Below, in pieces: positions 24,416 through 33,583 of a DNA stretch of 62,082 bases. A program made the translations under genes and the position numbers. The stretch is from the NCBI RefSeq assembly GCF_014305155.1, contig NZ_JACRUK010000002.1, positions 149,015 through 211,096 on the forward strand, given 5' to 3'. How positions within the stretch are numbered: the first letter of the stretch is position 1; every line of letters starts with the position of its first letter. Below the pieces are notes generated by a model that saw only the letters and a list, made by a program, of their open reading frames with translations, had not been told where the DNA came from and searched no databases. The DNA comes from Flavobacterium muglaense (GTDB taxonomy: Bacteria; Bacteroidota; Bacteroidia; Flavobacteriales; Flavobacteriaceae).

Positions 24416-25811
24416 TGTTGTTTTTATATTTGTCAATGTAATTACGAACTGTTTTTTTAGTCCAAACTACGGGGAATAAGTCTTCAATTATAGTGTAATT
24501 CTCAAATTTTAAGCGCAAGCCATTACTCAAATGGAATTTAGCTTTGGTAGTTTCTTGTGTCATATAATACAGTCCAGCTAATCGATATTCTACTTCGTTT
24601 TCTTCTGGATAATATTCTGTTGCTTGCAATAAGGTTTGAATAGCGCTATCAAATTCACCTAAAAATTGTAAAATGTCAACCCAAAACAACCAAGTATCTA
24701 GCTCAGTATCTCCAAATTCAACTGCTTTTCTAAAACCAAATTCGGCCTCTTCAAAGAAATTCATTTGTTTGTTGATGGTAGCGTATCGTTTCCAGTACAA
24801 GCGGTTGTGATTGTCAATGGCTAATGCTTTATTGACAAAAAACAGTGCTTTTTGAAAGTTTTTTTGACGCACATAGAAATCAGTTATGGCAATCCATCCT
24901 TTGTCCAAAAGTGGATCTTCATGTACGGTTTCATTGTAAAATTTTAAAGCTAGAACGGTGTTGCCTAGTTTTTCATGACATTTTCCGATGCGCAATAAAG
25001 CATACGAGGTCGCGTCATCGAGTTCTATAGTTCTACTATAACTTTCAATTGCTTCTTCGTACTTCTTCAATCGTTCAAAAGCTTTGGCTCTTTCCATAAA
25101 AGCGCCAAGAAATTCATCGTCGATCAGGGTCGCATAATCAAATGCGCGTATGGCATTTTCATAGTCTTTTACTCCATAGTACAAGCGGCCTACTTGATGC
25201 CAAGCAATTTCGCTGTACGGATTTTTGTCTATGTAATTGTTCAAATAAGTAATTGCTTCTAGATTTTGATCCAAAAACTCAAAGCAATAAACTACGTTGT
25301 ACAAAGCTGATTGATCTTCAAGATCTTCCTCTAAGCATTTGATGAAACTTTGTTTTGCTTCTTCAAGTTTATCCATAAATAGGTATTCCATCCCTATTAA
25401 ATTATGAACATCGGCATAATCATCAGTGAATTGTAACGCGATCTTTAGCAACTCAACTGCTTTTTCATGTTGATCTCTTTTCGAACAGATGTTAGCTTTT
25501 TGAATGTAAATTTCTTCGTTGTTTGGCTCAATAGCATAGAGCTCGTTGAGCAGTTTTTCGGCTATTTCTAGCTTGTCATCATAGACCAGCATCTCTACTT
25601 GAACCAACTTCAATCCTGTCGATCTAGGATGTTGATCCAATGCAAGTTTGAGCGCTTTTTTGGCCAAAGCTGTCTTACCCATATCCAAGTAATGAAGGAT
25701 GATTTCTTCAAACTCTTCGGAGTCAAAAAAGAGCACTTTGTTGGTTTTCAACATCGACTCAAATTTGGATAATGATAAGTTATAGTCTTCTTCTTCGTTG
25801 CTTAATTGCAT
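24408..25811 (-). CDS. Tetratricopeptide repeat protein
   Basis: 467-residue soluble protein composed almost wholly of TPR helices, roughly 11-12 repeats. Examples are AEKLLNELYAIEPNNEEIYI, AVELLKIALQFTDDYADVHN, AIRAFDYATLIDDEFLGAFM and ALFFVNKALAIDNHNRLYWK. No catalytic domain or signal peptide is visible (MQLSNEEEDYNLSLSKFESM). TPRs bind other proteins; the partner is unknown. It overlaps aroE by 8 bases, so they are co-transcribed, although no functional link is evident. Confidence 0.9.
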   Translation of the reverse strand: MQLSNEEEDYNLSLSKFESMLKTNKVLFFDSEEFEEIILHYLDMGKTALAKKALKLALDQHPRSTGLKLVQVEMLVYDDKLEIAEKLLNELYAIEPNNEEIYIQKANICSKRDQHEKAVELLKIALQFTDDYADVHNLIGMEYLFMDKLEEAKQSFIKCLEEDLEDQSALYNVVYCFEFLDQNLEAITYLNNYIDKNPYSEIAWHQVGRLYYGVKDYENAIRAFDYATLIDDEFLGAFMERAKAFERLKKYEEAIESYSRTIELDDATSYALLRIGKCHEKLGNTVLALKFYNETVHEDPLLDKGWIAITDFYVRQKNFQKALFFVNKALAIDNHNRLYWKRYATINKQMNFFEEAEFGFRKAVEFGDTELDTWLFWVDILQFLGEFDSAIQTLLQATEYYPEENEVEYRLAGLYYMTQETTKAKFHLSNGLRLKFENYTIIEDLFPVVWTKKTVRNYIDKYKNNND

Positions 25812-25936
25812 ACTGTTTTTTTTGAATTTGCCCTAAATTAAAATTAGGCATCAATATTGTTATTATGAAGAAAAAATTGAATTGTTGTGAACAATTTAAT
25901 TAACAATATGAAATTGTTAAGTTTAGGTAGTGTTTT

Positions 25937-27118
25937 TTATACTTGAACTTCGTTCAAAGCAGCTATTATCATCGCACAACCTTCGCGTATTTCTTCTTCA
26001 GAAATGGTTAATGGCGGTGTAATTCTGATAGCACATTCTTCGAATAATAACCAAAACAAGATGAGTCCTTTGTCTTGGCATTTTAAGATCACTTCATTCG
26101 TTATTGCTGCGCTGTTTGTCATTGCGGCTAGCATTAACCCTTTTCCTCGAATCTCTTGTATCAAAGGATGTACCAAAAGTGATCTGAATAATTTTTCTTT
26201 TTCTAATGTACTAGGCATTAGGTTTGTTTCGGTAATTTCTTTCAAAGTGGCCAAGCATGCTGCCGCTATGACAGGATGTCCGCCAAATGTTGTGATGTGT
26301 CCTAGTTTTGGATTTGTACTTAATAAATCCATGCGTTCTGCAGATGCCGTAAATGCACCCACGGGCATACCGCCGCCCATTCCTTTTCCCATAACCAGAA
26401 TATCCGGCACCACATTGTAGTTTTGAAATCCAAATAAGGTTCCTGTTCTACCAAATCCGGGCTGTATTTCATCTAGAATTAGTAATGCGCCCACTTCTTC
26501 GCATCGTGTTTTTACCTTTTTTAAGAAATCATTTTCGGGCTGAATAAACCCAGCGCCTCCTTGTATGGTTTCTAATAAGATTCCAGCAGTTTTAGTAGTT
26601 ATTTTTTGTAAATCGGCTTCGTTATTGAACGTGATGAAATCAACGTCCGGTATCAACGGACGAAAAACTTGTTTGCGTTCTTCAAATCCCATCACACTCA
26701 TCGATCCCATTGTGTTTCCGTGATAAGCATTATGGCACGAGATCAATTGACTTCTTCCTGTTGTACGGCGCGCTAGTTTTAAAGCGCCTTCAATGGCTTC
26801 AGTACCTGAGTTAACTAGGTATGTTTTATTTAAAGTTTCGGGTAGGAGCGAGGCTAATAGTTTGCAATATTCCACTGCGGGACTTTGCGAGTATTCACCG
26901 TATACCATCACATGTGAATACTTGTCGAGTTGGTCTTTGATTGCTTGATTGACTCTAGGAGGTTGATGCCCCAAAGTGCAGGCAGATACCCCTGCTACAA
27001 AGTCTAAATATTTTTTATTGTTGGTGTCGTATATATAAGAACCTACTGCATGCGAAACTTCCATTCCTAGTGGATATGGTGATGTTTGTGCTTGGTATTT
27101 TATGAAATCGTTATTCAC
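25937..27118 (-). CDS. Class III PLP-dependent aminotransferase
   Basis: 393-residue pyridoxal-phosphate enzyme related to acetylornithine and 4-aminobutyrate aminotransferases. The cofactor sites are visible: NSGTEAIEGALKLAR (phosphate binding), LILDEIQPGFGRTG (Asp216) and VMGKGMGGGMPVGAF with the Schiff-base Lys245. The amino donor is not clear from sequence; in Bacteroidota such genes near OstA-like proteins are annotated as aspartate aminotransferase family. It lies 103 bases after the OstA-like gene on the same strand and could be in its transcript. Confidence 0.9.
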   Translation of the reverse strand: MNNDFIKYQAQTSPYPLGMEVSHAVGSYIYDTNNKKYLDFVAGVSACTLGHQPPRVNQAIKDQLDKYSHVMVYGEYSQSPAVEYCKLLASLLPETLNKTYLVNSGTEAIEGALKLARRTTGRSQLISCHNAYHGNTMGSMSVMGFEERKQVFRPLIPDVDFITFNNEADLQKITTKTAGILLETIQGGAGFIQPENDFLKKVKTRCEEVGALLILDEIQPGFGRTGTLFGFQNYNVVPDILVMGKGMGGGMPVGAFTASAERMDLLSTNPKLGHITTFGGHPVIAAACLATLKEITETNLMPSTLEKEKLFRSLLVHPLIQEIRGKGLMLAAMTNSAAITNEVILKCQDKGLILFWLLFEECAIRITPPLTISEEEIREGCAMIIAALNEVQV

Positions 27119-27221
27119 TTTTGGTTGTATTTAACTGCTAATTTTTTTGTTTTCGAAACTAATAGGAAATTTAGAATCACAAGCTCAAGAATTTAAATGG
27201 TCAGATTTGTATAATCTTTCA

Positions 27222-28856
27222 CTACTTTTTCTTTGTTTTCTTTTTGTCGTAGTTCAATGTTTCTTTTCGAATTTTCATTGGTATGTTTTTCTTAGCTTCG
27301 TCTACTTTTGTTGCCTTCGCAATTTTTTCATTGTCTTCGTTCTCTTCTGGCGGAAAAATATCATCCTTAGACTTTATGCGCTCATCACCTCGCCAAACTA
27401 GGCCTCGCAACTTTCTGGCATTTTCGGGCAAGTCTTTGTCGGGATAGATATCACCGTCTACTTGTTGGAAAAATGTTATTGTTTCAATGTCGTTTTTATC
27501 AAAAATAATATTGATTTTACTACTTACATTTTTATTGATCCCGATAAGGTCTTTGTCATCATTACGCATGTAATAAACTACCTCTGTGTTTTTAATTACG
27601 TCTACATCATGCAATTTTCCTTCGATAAATTTTCCAAAAAGGTTTTGCCCTTTAACCTGATTAAAGCCGGTGCCTATGGTATCTTTTGAGACGAGAAAGG
27701 TATTGTTGAGTACCTTGAGGGAATCTAATTCTTTAGATTGGTTGTTGCCTATCAGGTGCATGAGATCTCCTGTGATTTGGTTTTCTCCATTCCATAAAAT
27801 AGGGTTTCCTATTAGTTTAGTCAAGGCTTCTTTGGAACTAGAGTGAATAGAGTCGCATTTACCGCTCATGTCTGTTTTATAAAAACGAACATTGTTAAAA
27901 GCTCTTATGATGCGGTTTCCTTCTTTACCAGTGACCATTAATTTTTTTCCATGAATGTAAACCGAGTCATTTTCGACAAAATTCACTGCCAAGGCTCTTT
28001 TAGTAACAAACATCGAATCCTTTTTTTTGTAAATTTCGGCATAATGACCTTTTACAATTCCGCGATTTATAGAGTCTGTGATTTTAACATTGCGGGATGC
28101 TGATGCAAATTCTTTATTTCGATCATAGTACAAACTATCTCCTTTCATCACCCTATCATCGTACTTGATATAGGATTTATTGAGAAAATGTGCCAGATTC
28201 TTTTTCGTGTCATAGAAGCCTTTCTCGGTATAAATATAGTTGGCTTTACTTGTAATTGTTGAAGGACCTAATAAATAGGAATGACCCGAATTAGTGTAGT
28301 AATCCAAATGGTTTGTTTTAATCACATAAGTTGGATTAGTGATGGTTACTGCAGTTAAGAATTGAAACTTTTTTTCGGCTAGGTAATATTTACCGGATTT
28401 ACTTTTTAGTGTATTGTCTCTATTTACAATTGTTCCCTGTGTGTTATAAAAAGCTTGCTGGGTATTGCGATCAAAATTAATAGTATCTGTTGCTAGTGTA
28501 GCATCTGGAGAACTCATTACGGCTTCGCCTGTAGCAAAAGCTTTTTTAAAATTTCCGTTATACTCGGCATATTTACTATTGAGAAATAAGGTGTCTCCTT
28601 GAATTAATTGTACGTTTCCAAAAGCTTTTAAATAGTTTTCCTTTTGAAAAAAATACGCTTTATTGCAAGTTAAAACGGCTCCGTCATGGTTTACTTTTAC
28701 ATTTCCGGTTAGTAAAACAGCATCGGGAATTTCAACTTGATTCACATCAAAATAATCAGAATGTTCTACGACAATTTTTTTTGGGGCTTGCGCCAAAAGG
28801 AAATTGCTACAAAGTAGAACGAATAGGTAACAAAGGAAAAATTTTGATTTCTTCAA
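27222..28856 (-). CDS. OstA-like/LptA-like protein, lipopolysaccharide transport related
   Basis: 544-residue exported protein with a signal peptide (MKKSKFFLCYLFVLLCSNFLLAQ) and repeated beta-strand units across residues 25-480 typical of the OstA/LptA jelly roll. Examples are LTGNVKVNHDGAVLTCNKAYF and AFGNVQLIQGDTLFLNSKYA, which recur as 'G-x-V-x-h-x-x-x-D-x-L-x-x-D-x-x-x-Y'. The C-terminus is charged and lysine-rich. In Gram-negative bacteria LptA bridges lipopolysaccharide across the periplasm; this much longer protein is a Bacteroidota form whose exact part in transport is inferred. It is divergent from the alpha-amylase gene. Confidence 0.88.
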   Translation of the reverse strand: MKKSKFFLCYLFVLLCSNFLLAQAPKKIVVEHSDYFDVNQVEIPDAVLLTGNVKVNHDGAVLTCNKAYFFQKENYLKAFGNVQLIQGDTLFLNSKYAEYNGNFKKAFATGEAVMSSPDATLATDTINFDRNTQQAFYNTQGTIVNRDNTLKSKSGKYYLAEKKFQFLTAVTITNPTYVIKTNHLDYYTNSGHSYLLGPSTITSKANYIYTEKGFYDTKKNLAHFLNKSYIKYDDRVMKGDSLYYDRNKEFASASRNVKITDSINRGIVKGHYAEIYKKKDSMFVTKRALAVNFVENDSVYIHGKKLMVTGKEGNRIIRAFNNVRFYKTDMSGKCDSIHSSSKEALTKLIGNPILWNGENQITGDLMHLIGNNQSKELDSLKVLNNTFLVSKDTIGTGFNQVKGQNLFGKFIEGKLHDVDVIKNTEVVYYMRNDDKDLIGINKNVSSKINIIFDKNDIETITFFQQVDGDIYPDKDLPENARKLRGLVWRGDERIKSKDDIFPPEENEDNEKIAKATKVDEAKKNIPMKIRKETLNYDKKKTKKK

Positions 28857-29110
28857 TGGATTTTAATTTTTGTCAAATTTATGAAAAACCAGACAATCCT
28901 AATCCATATTAGGATATATTTATAATACAACAAAAGGGTTTTTTGAATTTTGGGCAAAAGTTGTTAACGAACGGCTTGACTCTCTCGTTGTAGTGCCGTT
29001 TTCTTGCTCTTTTTTGTTTTAATTTTAGATTCTGACTGTTTCAGTAATAGAAAATAGTTTAAATTTATGAAATTGATAAAAATCGGGCAAATCAGCATAA
29101 ATAATTTTGT

Positions 29111-30979
29111 ATGATGAAAAAAATAACTATTGTTGCAAGCATGAGCATCGTTTTACTGACAACTGCTTGTAAAACAAAAGATTTAAAAATGAAAGAAGAT
29201 AGAAAAGAATTTATTTCGAATAAAAAAGAAGTTGTTTATCAGGTTTTTACACGTTTGTTTGGGAATACCAATACTACTAATAAGCCTTGGGGAACCATTG
29301 AGGAGAACGGTGTAGGGAAGTTTAATGACTTTACAGATCTGGCTTTAAAAGAAATTAAGGACTTGGGGGTAACTTATATTTGGTACACTGGAGTACCGCA
29401 CCACGCTTTAATTCGGGATTATTCGGCAATAGGAATTTCTAATGATGATCCAGAAGTGGTCAAGGGGAGAGCAGGTTCCCCTTATGCCGTAAAGGATTAT
29501 TATAATGTTAATCCAGATTTGGCTGTTGACCCCGCTAATCGCTTGGCCGAATTTGAAGCTTTGATCGCAAGAACACACCAAGCAGGTTTAAAATTGATTA
29601 TTGATATTGTTCCCAATCATATTGCACGCAAATACGAAGGGATGAATAATCCGAATGGTGTACGTGATTTTGGTGCTGATGATGATGTTACTGTCGAATC
29701 CAAAAGAGATAACAATTTCTACTATATCCCCAATACCCAATTTGAAATTCCTGATACAGATGCGCCGTTAAATGGAGAAAAGAATCCGTTGGTTGATGGT
29801 AGTTTCAAGGAGTTTCCAGCAAAGTGGACAGGTAATGGTTCTCGAAGAGCTAAACCAGATCGCAATGATTGGTACGAAACGGTTAAGGTTAATTATGGTA
29901 TTCGTCCAGATGGTTCAAAGGATTTTCCTGAATTACCGGCTCATTTTGATAAAAAATCGGCTCAAGAACATTTTGATTTTTGGAAAGATAAAGACGTACC
30001 AGATTCTTGGAAAAAGTTCAGAGATATCGCTTTGTATTGGACAGATAAAGGTGTAGATGGTTTTCGATATGATATGGCCGAAATGGTGCCCTACGAGTTT
30101 TGGAGTTATATGAACGCTGCTATTAAAGTCAAAAATCCATCCGCTTTTTTGTTGGCCGAAGTTTATAATCCAGACGAGTATAGAAATTACATCCGTTTAG
30201 GGAAAATGGATTATTTGTATGACAAAGTAGAAACGTATGATAAGTTAAAGGACGTGATTCGCGGTCATTCCTTGCCGGATGGATTGTCAGATATTCAGCA
30301 TCGAATGGTAGATATTGAGCATCATATGTTGCATTTTCTAGACAATCATGATGAGCAACGCTTAGCAAGTCCGGAGTTTGCAGGTACTCCTGAGAAAGGA
30401 AAACCATTGATGGTGGTCTCTACAACGATCAGTACTTCGCCGACTATGATTTATTTTGGTCAAGAAGTAGGAGAGTCCGCTGCTGAAAACGCGGGTTTTG
30501 GGACGCATTCTAGAACTTCAATTTTTGATTATGTAGGCGTTCCAGCACACCAACGATGGATGAACAACGGGAAATTTGACGGCGGTCAGCTGAGTGAAAG
30601 TGAAAAATCGCTTCGAGAATTTTACAAACGATTGCTTAATTTTTCTTTGAATAGTACTGCTCTAATGGGAGCATTTCAGGAATTGCAATCGGTTAATCGT
30701 GATTCTAGCTGGGGGTATGATCCGGGTATTTATGCTTTTTGTCGTTGGTCTACAACGGAGAAATTAATTGTTGTGACTAATTTTTCATGGTTGACAACAA
30801 GTACATTTGAACTTAAAATACCTTCGAGTATTATTCGAAAATGGAATTTGGTTGATGGAACTTATGAGCTAACGGATCAATTGTATCAGGAGAGTAAGCT
30901 GACGTTGAATGTAACACATGGAGAAGGGAGAATTCATGTCGTGATAGCACCTTCGGAATCTTTTATATATAAATTATAA
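29111..30979 (+). CDS. Lipoprotein alpha-amylase, GH13 family
   Basis: 622-residue secreted glycoside hydrolase. The signal peptide ends in a lipobox LTTAC (Cys20), so it is predicted to be a lipoprotein. The GH13 barrel shows all conserved regions: DIVPNH, GVDGFRYDMAEM (nucleophile Asp321), LLAEVYNP (acid/base Glu350) and FLDNHDEQR (His413, Asp414). A C-terminal beta domain starts near 540. Substrate is an alpha-glucan such as starch or maltodextrin. No SusC/SusD genes are nearby. TAATTTTG (29102-29109) lies directly before the ATG; if used as a -7 element the mRNA would have almost no leader. ATG 29114 is an alternative start. Confidence 0.93.
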   Translation: MMKKITIVASMSIVLLTTACKTKDLKMKEDRKEFISNKKEVVYQVFTRLFGNTNTTNKPWGTIEENGVGKFNDFTDLALKEIKDLGVTYIWYTGVPHHALIRDYSAIGISNDDPEVVKGRAGSPYAVKDYYNVNPDLAVDPANRLAEFEALIARTHQAGLKLIIDIVPNHIARKYEGMNNPNGVRDFGADDDVTVESKRDNNFYYIPNTQFEIPDTDAPLNGEKNPLVDGSFKEFPAKWTGNGSRRAKPDRNDWYETVKVNYGIRPDGSKDFPELPAHFDKKSAQEHFDFWKDKDVPDSWKKFRDIALYWTDKGVDGFRYDMAEMVPYEFWSYMNAAIKVKNPSAFLLAEVYNPDEYRNYIRLGKMDYLYDKVETYDKLKDVIRGHSLPDGLSDIQHRMVDIEHHMLHFLDNHDEQRLASPEFAGTPEKGKPLMVVSTTISTSPTMIYFGQEVGESAAENAGFGTHSRTSIFDYVGVPAHQRWMNNGKFDGGQLSESEKSLREFYKRLLNFSLNSTALMGAFQELQSVNRDSSWGYDPGIYAFCRWSTTEKLIVVTNFSWLTTSTFELKIPSSIIRKWNLVDGTYELTDQLYQESKLTLNVTHGEGRIHVVIAPSESFIYKL

Positions 30980-30997
30980 TTTTCGCTCAAGGCAAAT

Positions 30998-31038
30998 AAA
31001 AAAGCTGATGTTACATTTTGTAAACATCAGCTTTTTTT
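30998..31038. terminator. Bidirectional terminator between amylase and sodA-like gene
   Basis: AGCTGATGTT (31003-31012) pairs with AACATCAGCT (31023-31032). There are As before and eight Ts after. It serves the convergent amylase and superoxide dismutase genes. Confidence 0.95.
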
Positions 31039-31040
31039 AT

Positions 31041-31817
31041 TTAATATCTTTTTCTCTGGGAGGCTTCGTAATTTTCATTGATTTTCTTCCAGTTGATTAC
31101 ATTAAAAAAAGAATCAATATAATTCCTTCTTCTGTATTGGTAGCCAAGGTAATAAGCGTGTTCCCATAAGTCTAATGCCAGTATAGGAGTTCCGGGAACA
31201 GCCGCATTTCTCATCAAGGGATTGTCTTGGTTTTGTGTACTGGTCACCTTTAATTTTCCGTACTTGTCGACAATTAAAAAAGTCCAAGCTGATCCAAATT
31301 GATTGGTCGCTTCGGCTTTAAACGCCACTACAAAATTATCATAAGACCCAAAATCTCTATTGATCAATGAGGCAATTGTGTCAGTGGGTTTTCCGCCTGT
31401 TTCTGGTGCCATGGACTTCCAGTATAAGCTGTGATTGTAGTAACCACCTGCATTGTTGCGTAAATCGGCATTGTTAACGTCTAACTTTGATAGAATATTT
31501 TCGATCGATTGATTTTGGTATTCAGTACCCGCAATCAATTTGTTCAAATTATTGGTGTATGTTAGGTAGTGTTTAGAATAATGTGTTTCTAAGGTTAATG
31601 GTGATACCGTAGGAGACAATGCATCATATTGATAGGGTAGTTTTTCTAGTTGAAAAGAGCCAGGTGCTGCTTTTGCATCCTCAGGAAAACCAATAGAAAC
31701 CTTCTCTTGGGCAGTGGGTAAGGGTACTTCGACTACTTCTGTTAGCTTTTTATCTTTACATGAAAATAAAACAGTCGTTGCTAGTATAGCTGTAAGTAAA
31801 TAGTAATATTTGTTCAT
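31041..31817 (-). CDS. Iron/manganese superoxide dismutase, predicted lipoprotein
   Basis: 258-residue enzyme that dismutates superoxide. An N-terminal lipoprotein signal ends in VLFSC (Cys20), and a linker of about 35 residues precedes the SOD domain (about 56-250). Metal ligands appear in THYSKHYLTYT, GGYYNHSLYW and LDLWEHAYY. The conserved tyrosine and tryptophan motifs (GSAWTFL) are also present. The lipobox means it is predicted outside the cytoplasm. It is the last gene of the rsfS-to-SOD run, seven bases after the acyl-CoA-binding protein gene. Metal preference cannot be determined by eye. Confidence 0.92.
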   Translation of the reverse strand: MNKYYYLLTAILATTVLFSCKDKKLTEVVEVPLPTAQEKVSIGFPEDAKAAPGSFQLEKLPYQYDALSPTVSPLTLETHYSKHYLTYTNNLNKLIAGTEYQNQSIENILSKLDVNNADLRNNAGGYYNHSLYWKSMAPETGGKPTDTIASLINRDFGSYDNFVVAFKAEATNQFGSAWTFLIVDKYGKLKVTSTQNQDNPLMRNAAVPGTPILALDLWEHAYYLGYQYRRRNYIDSFFNVINWKKINENYEASQRKRY

Positions 31818-31824
31818 TATTGTA

Positions 31825-32094
31825 CTATTTTTTCAATAGTGAATTGATAATTTCTATATAATATTCTTTGGCTTCATCCGTAGAAAAATGACTTATTTGC
31901 ATCCATGCATTTGTTTTAAATGCGTCTCTTAAATGATAAGTAGTGGTTTGTCTCGGTTCTACTGTACCCAAAGTTGCTTGTTTGTAAAAAGCATAAAGAC
32001 GCAATTGCACATCTTGCGGAAGTGATGCTTGAGTCATTTCGGAAGCAGCTTGAACTGCTTCCTGAAATTGAGTGTCTAAATCTTTATCGATCAT
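31825..32094 (-). CDS. Acyl-CoA-binding protein
   Basis: 89-residue cytosolic protein of the ACBP family, a four-helix bundle that binds long-chain acyl-CoA. FQEAVQAASEM and the FYKQATLGTVEPR segment match the ACBP signature (YKQAT); the tyrosine and lysine bind the CoA and acyl ends. The KTNAW segment matches the K-x-x-AW that ends helix 3. ACBPs are common in eukaryotes and known in Bacteroidota. It directly follows psd, the two genes sharing one base at 32094, which fits a role in lipid supply. Confidence 0.93.
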   Translation of the reverse strand: MIDKDLDTQFQEAVQAASEMTQASLPQDVQLRLYAFYKQATLGTVEPRQTTTYHLRDAFKTNAWMQISHFSTDEAKEYYIEIINSLLKK

Positions 32095-32747
32095 TATCCT
32101 TTTGTTGCAATAACTGTTTTACCACCAATAGCTTTTTGATCAAGAACTACATTGATTGGTGTACCCAATGGTAAGAAAATATCAACTCTTGAACCAAATT
32201 TGATGAATCCTGCATCAGTTCCTTGAACTACTTGCATTCCTTCTTCGGCATAGTTTACAATTCTTCGCGCTAGGGCTCCTGCGATTTGACGGTATAAGAT
32301 AGCGCCAAATGTTTCGTTTTCTATAACAATTGTCGTTCTTTCGTTTTCTTCACTTGCTTTTGGATGCCAAGCCACTAAAAACTTACCGGGGTGGTATTTG
32401 CTAAATTTCACAAGACCACTCAATCCATAACGAGTAACGTGCACATTGATAGGTGACATGAAAATCGAAATTTGCAAACGTTTGTCTTTAAAATATTCTG
32501 CTTCAAATACTTCTTCAATTACAACTACTTTTCCATCTACCGGAGCTAGTATTTGATTTTCATTGATGATTACCGTTCTTTTAGGATTTCTAAAAAATTG
32601 TAAAATAATAATTAAAATTACAAAAGCACTTAGTTGTAGTAACATTTGTAACCAACCAGCGTCGATGAATCGATCCGTTAATAATAACACAGTAGCTGTG
32701 AATATAATTCCTAAGATAATTGTTTTGGTACCTTCTTTATGAAACAT
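32094..32747 (-). CDS. psd: Phosphatidylserine decarboxylase
   Basis: 217-residue membrane-linked proenzyme producing phosphatidylethanolamine. Two transmembrane segments lie near 8-50, then the decarboxylase fold with the typical MSPINVHVTR motif. The autocleavage site is FIKFGSRVDIFLP: cleavage before Ser186 would give a beta chain and a short alpha chain with a pyruvoyl group. The short form without N-terminal extension is the 'archaeal-type' psd found in Bacteroidota. It overlaps the upstream cdsA by 11 bases and abuts the acyl-CoA-binding protein gene. Confidence 0.94.
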   Translation of the reverse strand: MFHKEGTKTIILGIIFTATVLLLTDRFIDAGWLQMLLQLSAFVILIIILQFFRNPKRTVIINENQILAPVDGKVVVIEEVFEAEYFKDKRLQISIFMSPINVHVTRYGLSGLVKFSKYHPGKFLVAWHPKASEENERTTIVIENETFGAILYRQIAGALARRIVNYAEEGMQVVQGTDAGFIKFGSRVDIFLPLGTPINVVLDQKAIGGKTVIATKG

Positions 32748-33582
32748 AATTTAAAATTTGATAAAATAAAAATATAATTGGTGCTACAAATATAACACTA
32801 TCTAGACGATCTAGAACACCTCCGTGGCCAGGCATTATTTTTCCGCTGTCTTTTACTCCAGCGATACGTTTAAATTTTGATTCGATTAAATCACCAATTG
32901 TACCAAAAGTACCTACGATTACGGCAATAATTAACCAAATGTAAATCTTGTCTTCAACTATTTGAATATAGTATTTTGCAATTAAATAACTTGCTATTAC
33001 TGCAAAAACAACACCTCCAAAAAATCCTTCGATGGTTTTTTTAGGGGAAATTCTTTCAAACAACTTTGTCCTACCAATTGATTTTCCTACGATGTAGGCA
33101 AAAGTATCATTGGTCCAGATTAATATAAAGATGCTAATTAGTATTTTGGGATTGTAACCGTCCTTTCCAAAAGGGATTTTTGTCATGATGACAAATGGCA
33201 ATATGATATAACCAGTTAAATAGACATATTTAGAAAACGCATCGATTTTGAGTGTTTTATTGTCGAATAAGAAATGAATGCTTTTTAAAAAAACAAAAAG
33301 TGTTGCACCTAGAACAGCCCAGTCAAAAGGTTTACTAAACCGCAGTTCGTAGAATAATCCGCTTGTCGCAAATGTGATTTTGTAAAACAATAAATAAAAT
33401 GCCGAAGCAAATAGGATAGGGATTACTTTGTGAATTTGTACTAGATTGCAAAATTCAAATGTCGCTATAAGCAGAAACGCACCAAATAGTATAAAAAAAC
33501 TTTCGGTTGAATAGAGGATGCAAAATATTAATAATATAATATAAACAGCACCCGATATTGCTCTCTTTAAGGTTTCATTCAT
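32737..33582 (-). CDS. cdsA: Phosphatidate cytidylyltransferase
   Basis: 281-residue integral membrane enzyme making CDP-diacylglycerol, the precursor for phosphatidylserine and hence of the psd substrate. About eight membrane helices are seen. The CDP-DAG synthase signature is in KDSGKIMPGHGGVLDRLDS (about 243-261), preceded by SPKKTIEGFFGG. It overlaps psd by 11 bases and follows the LUD gene by one base. The cdsA-psd arrangement couples two phospholipid steps. Confidence 0.95.
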   Translation of the reverse strand: MNETLKRAISGAVYIILLIFCILYSTESFFILFGAFLLIATFEFCNLVQIHKVIPILFASAFYLLFYKITFATSGLFYELRFSKPFDWAVLGATLFVFLKSIHFLFDNKTLKIDAFSKYVYLTGYIILPFVIMTKIPFGKDGYNPKILISIFILIWTNDTFAYIVGKSIGRTKLFERISPKKTIEGFFGGVVFAVIASYLIAKYYIQIVEDKIYIWLIIAVIVGTFGTIGDLIESKFKRIAGVKDSGKIMPGHGGVLDRLDSVIFVAPIIFLFYQILNYVS

Positions 33583-33583
33583 C

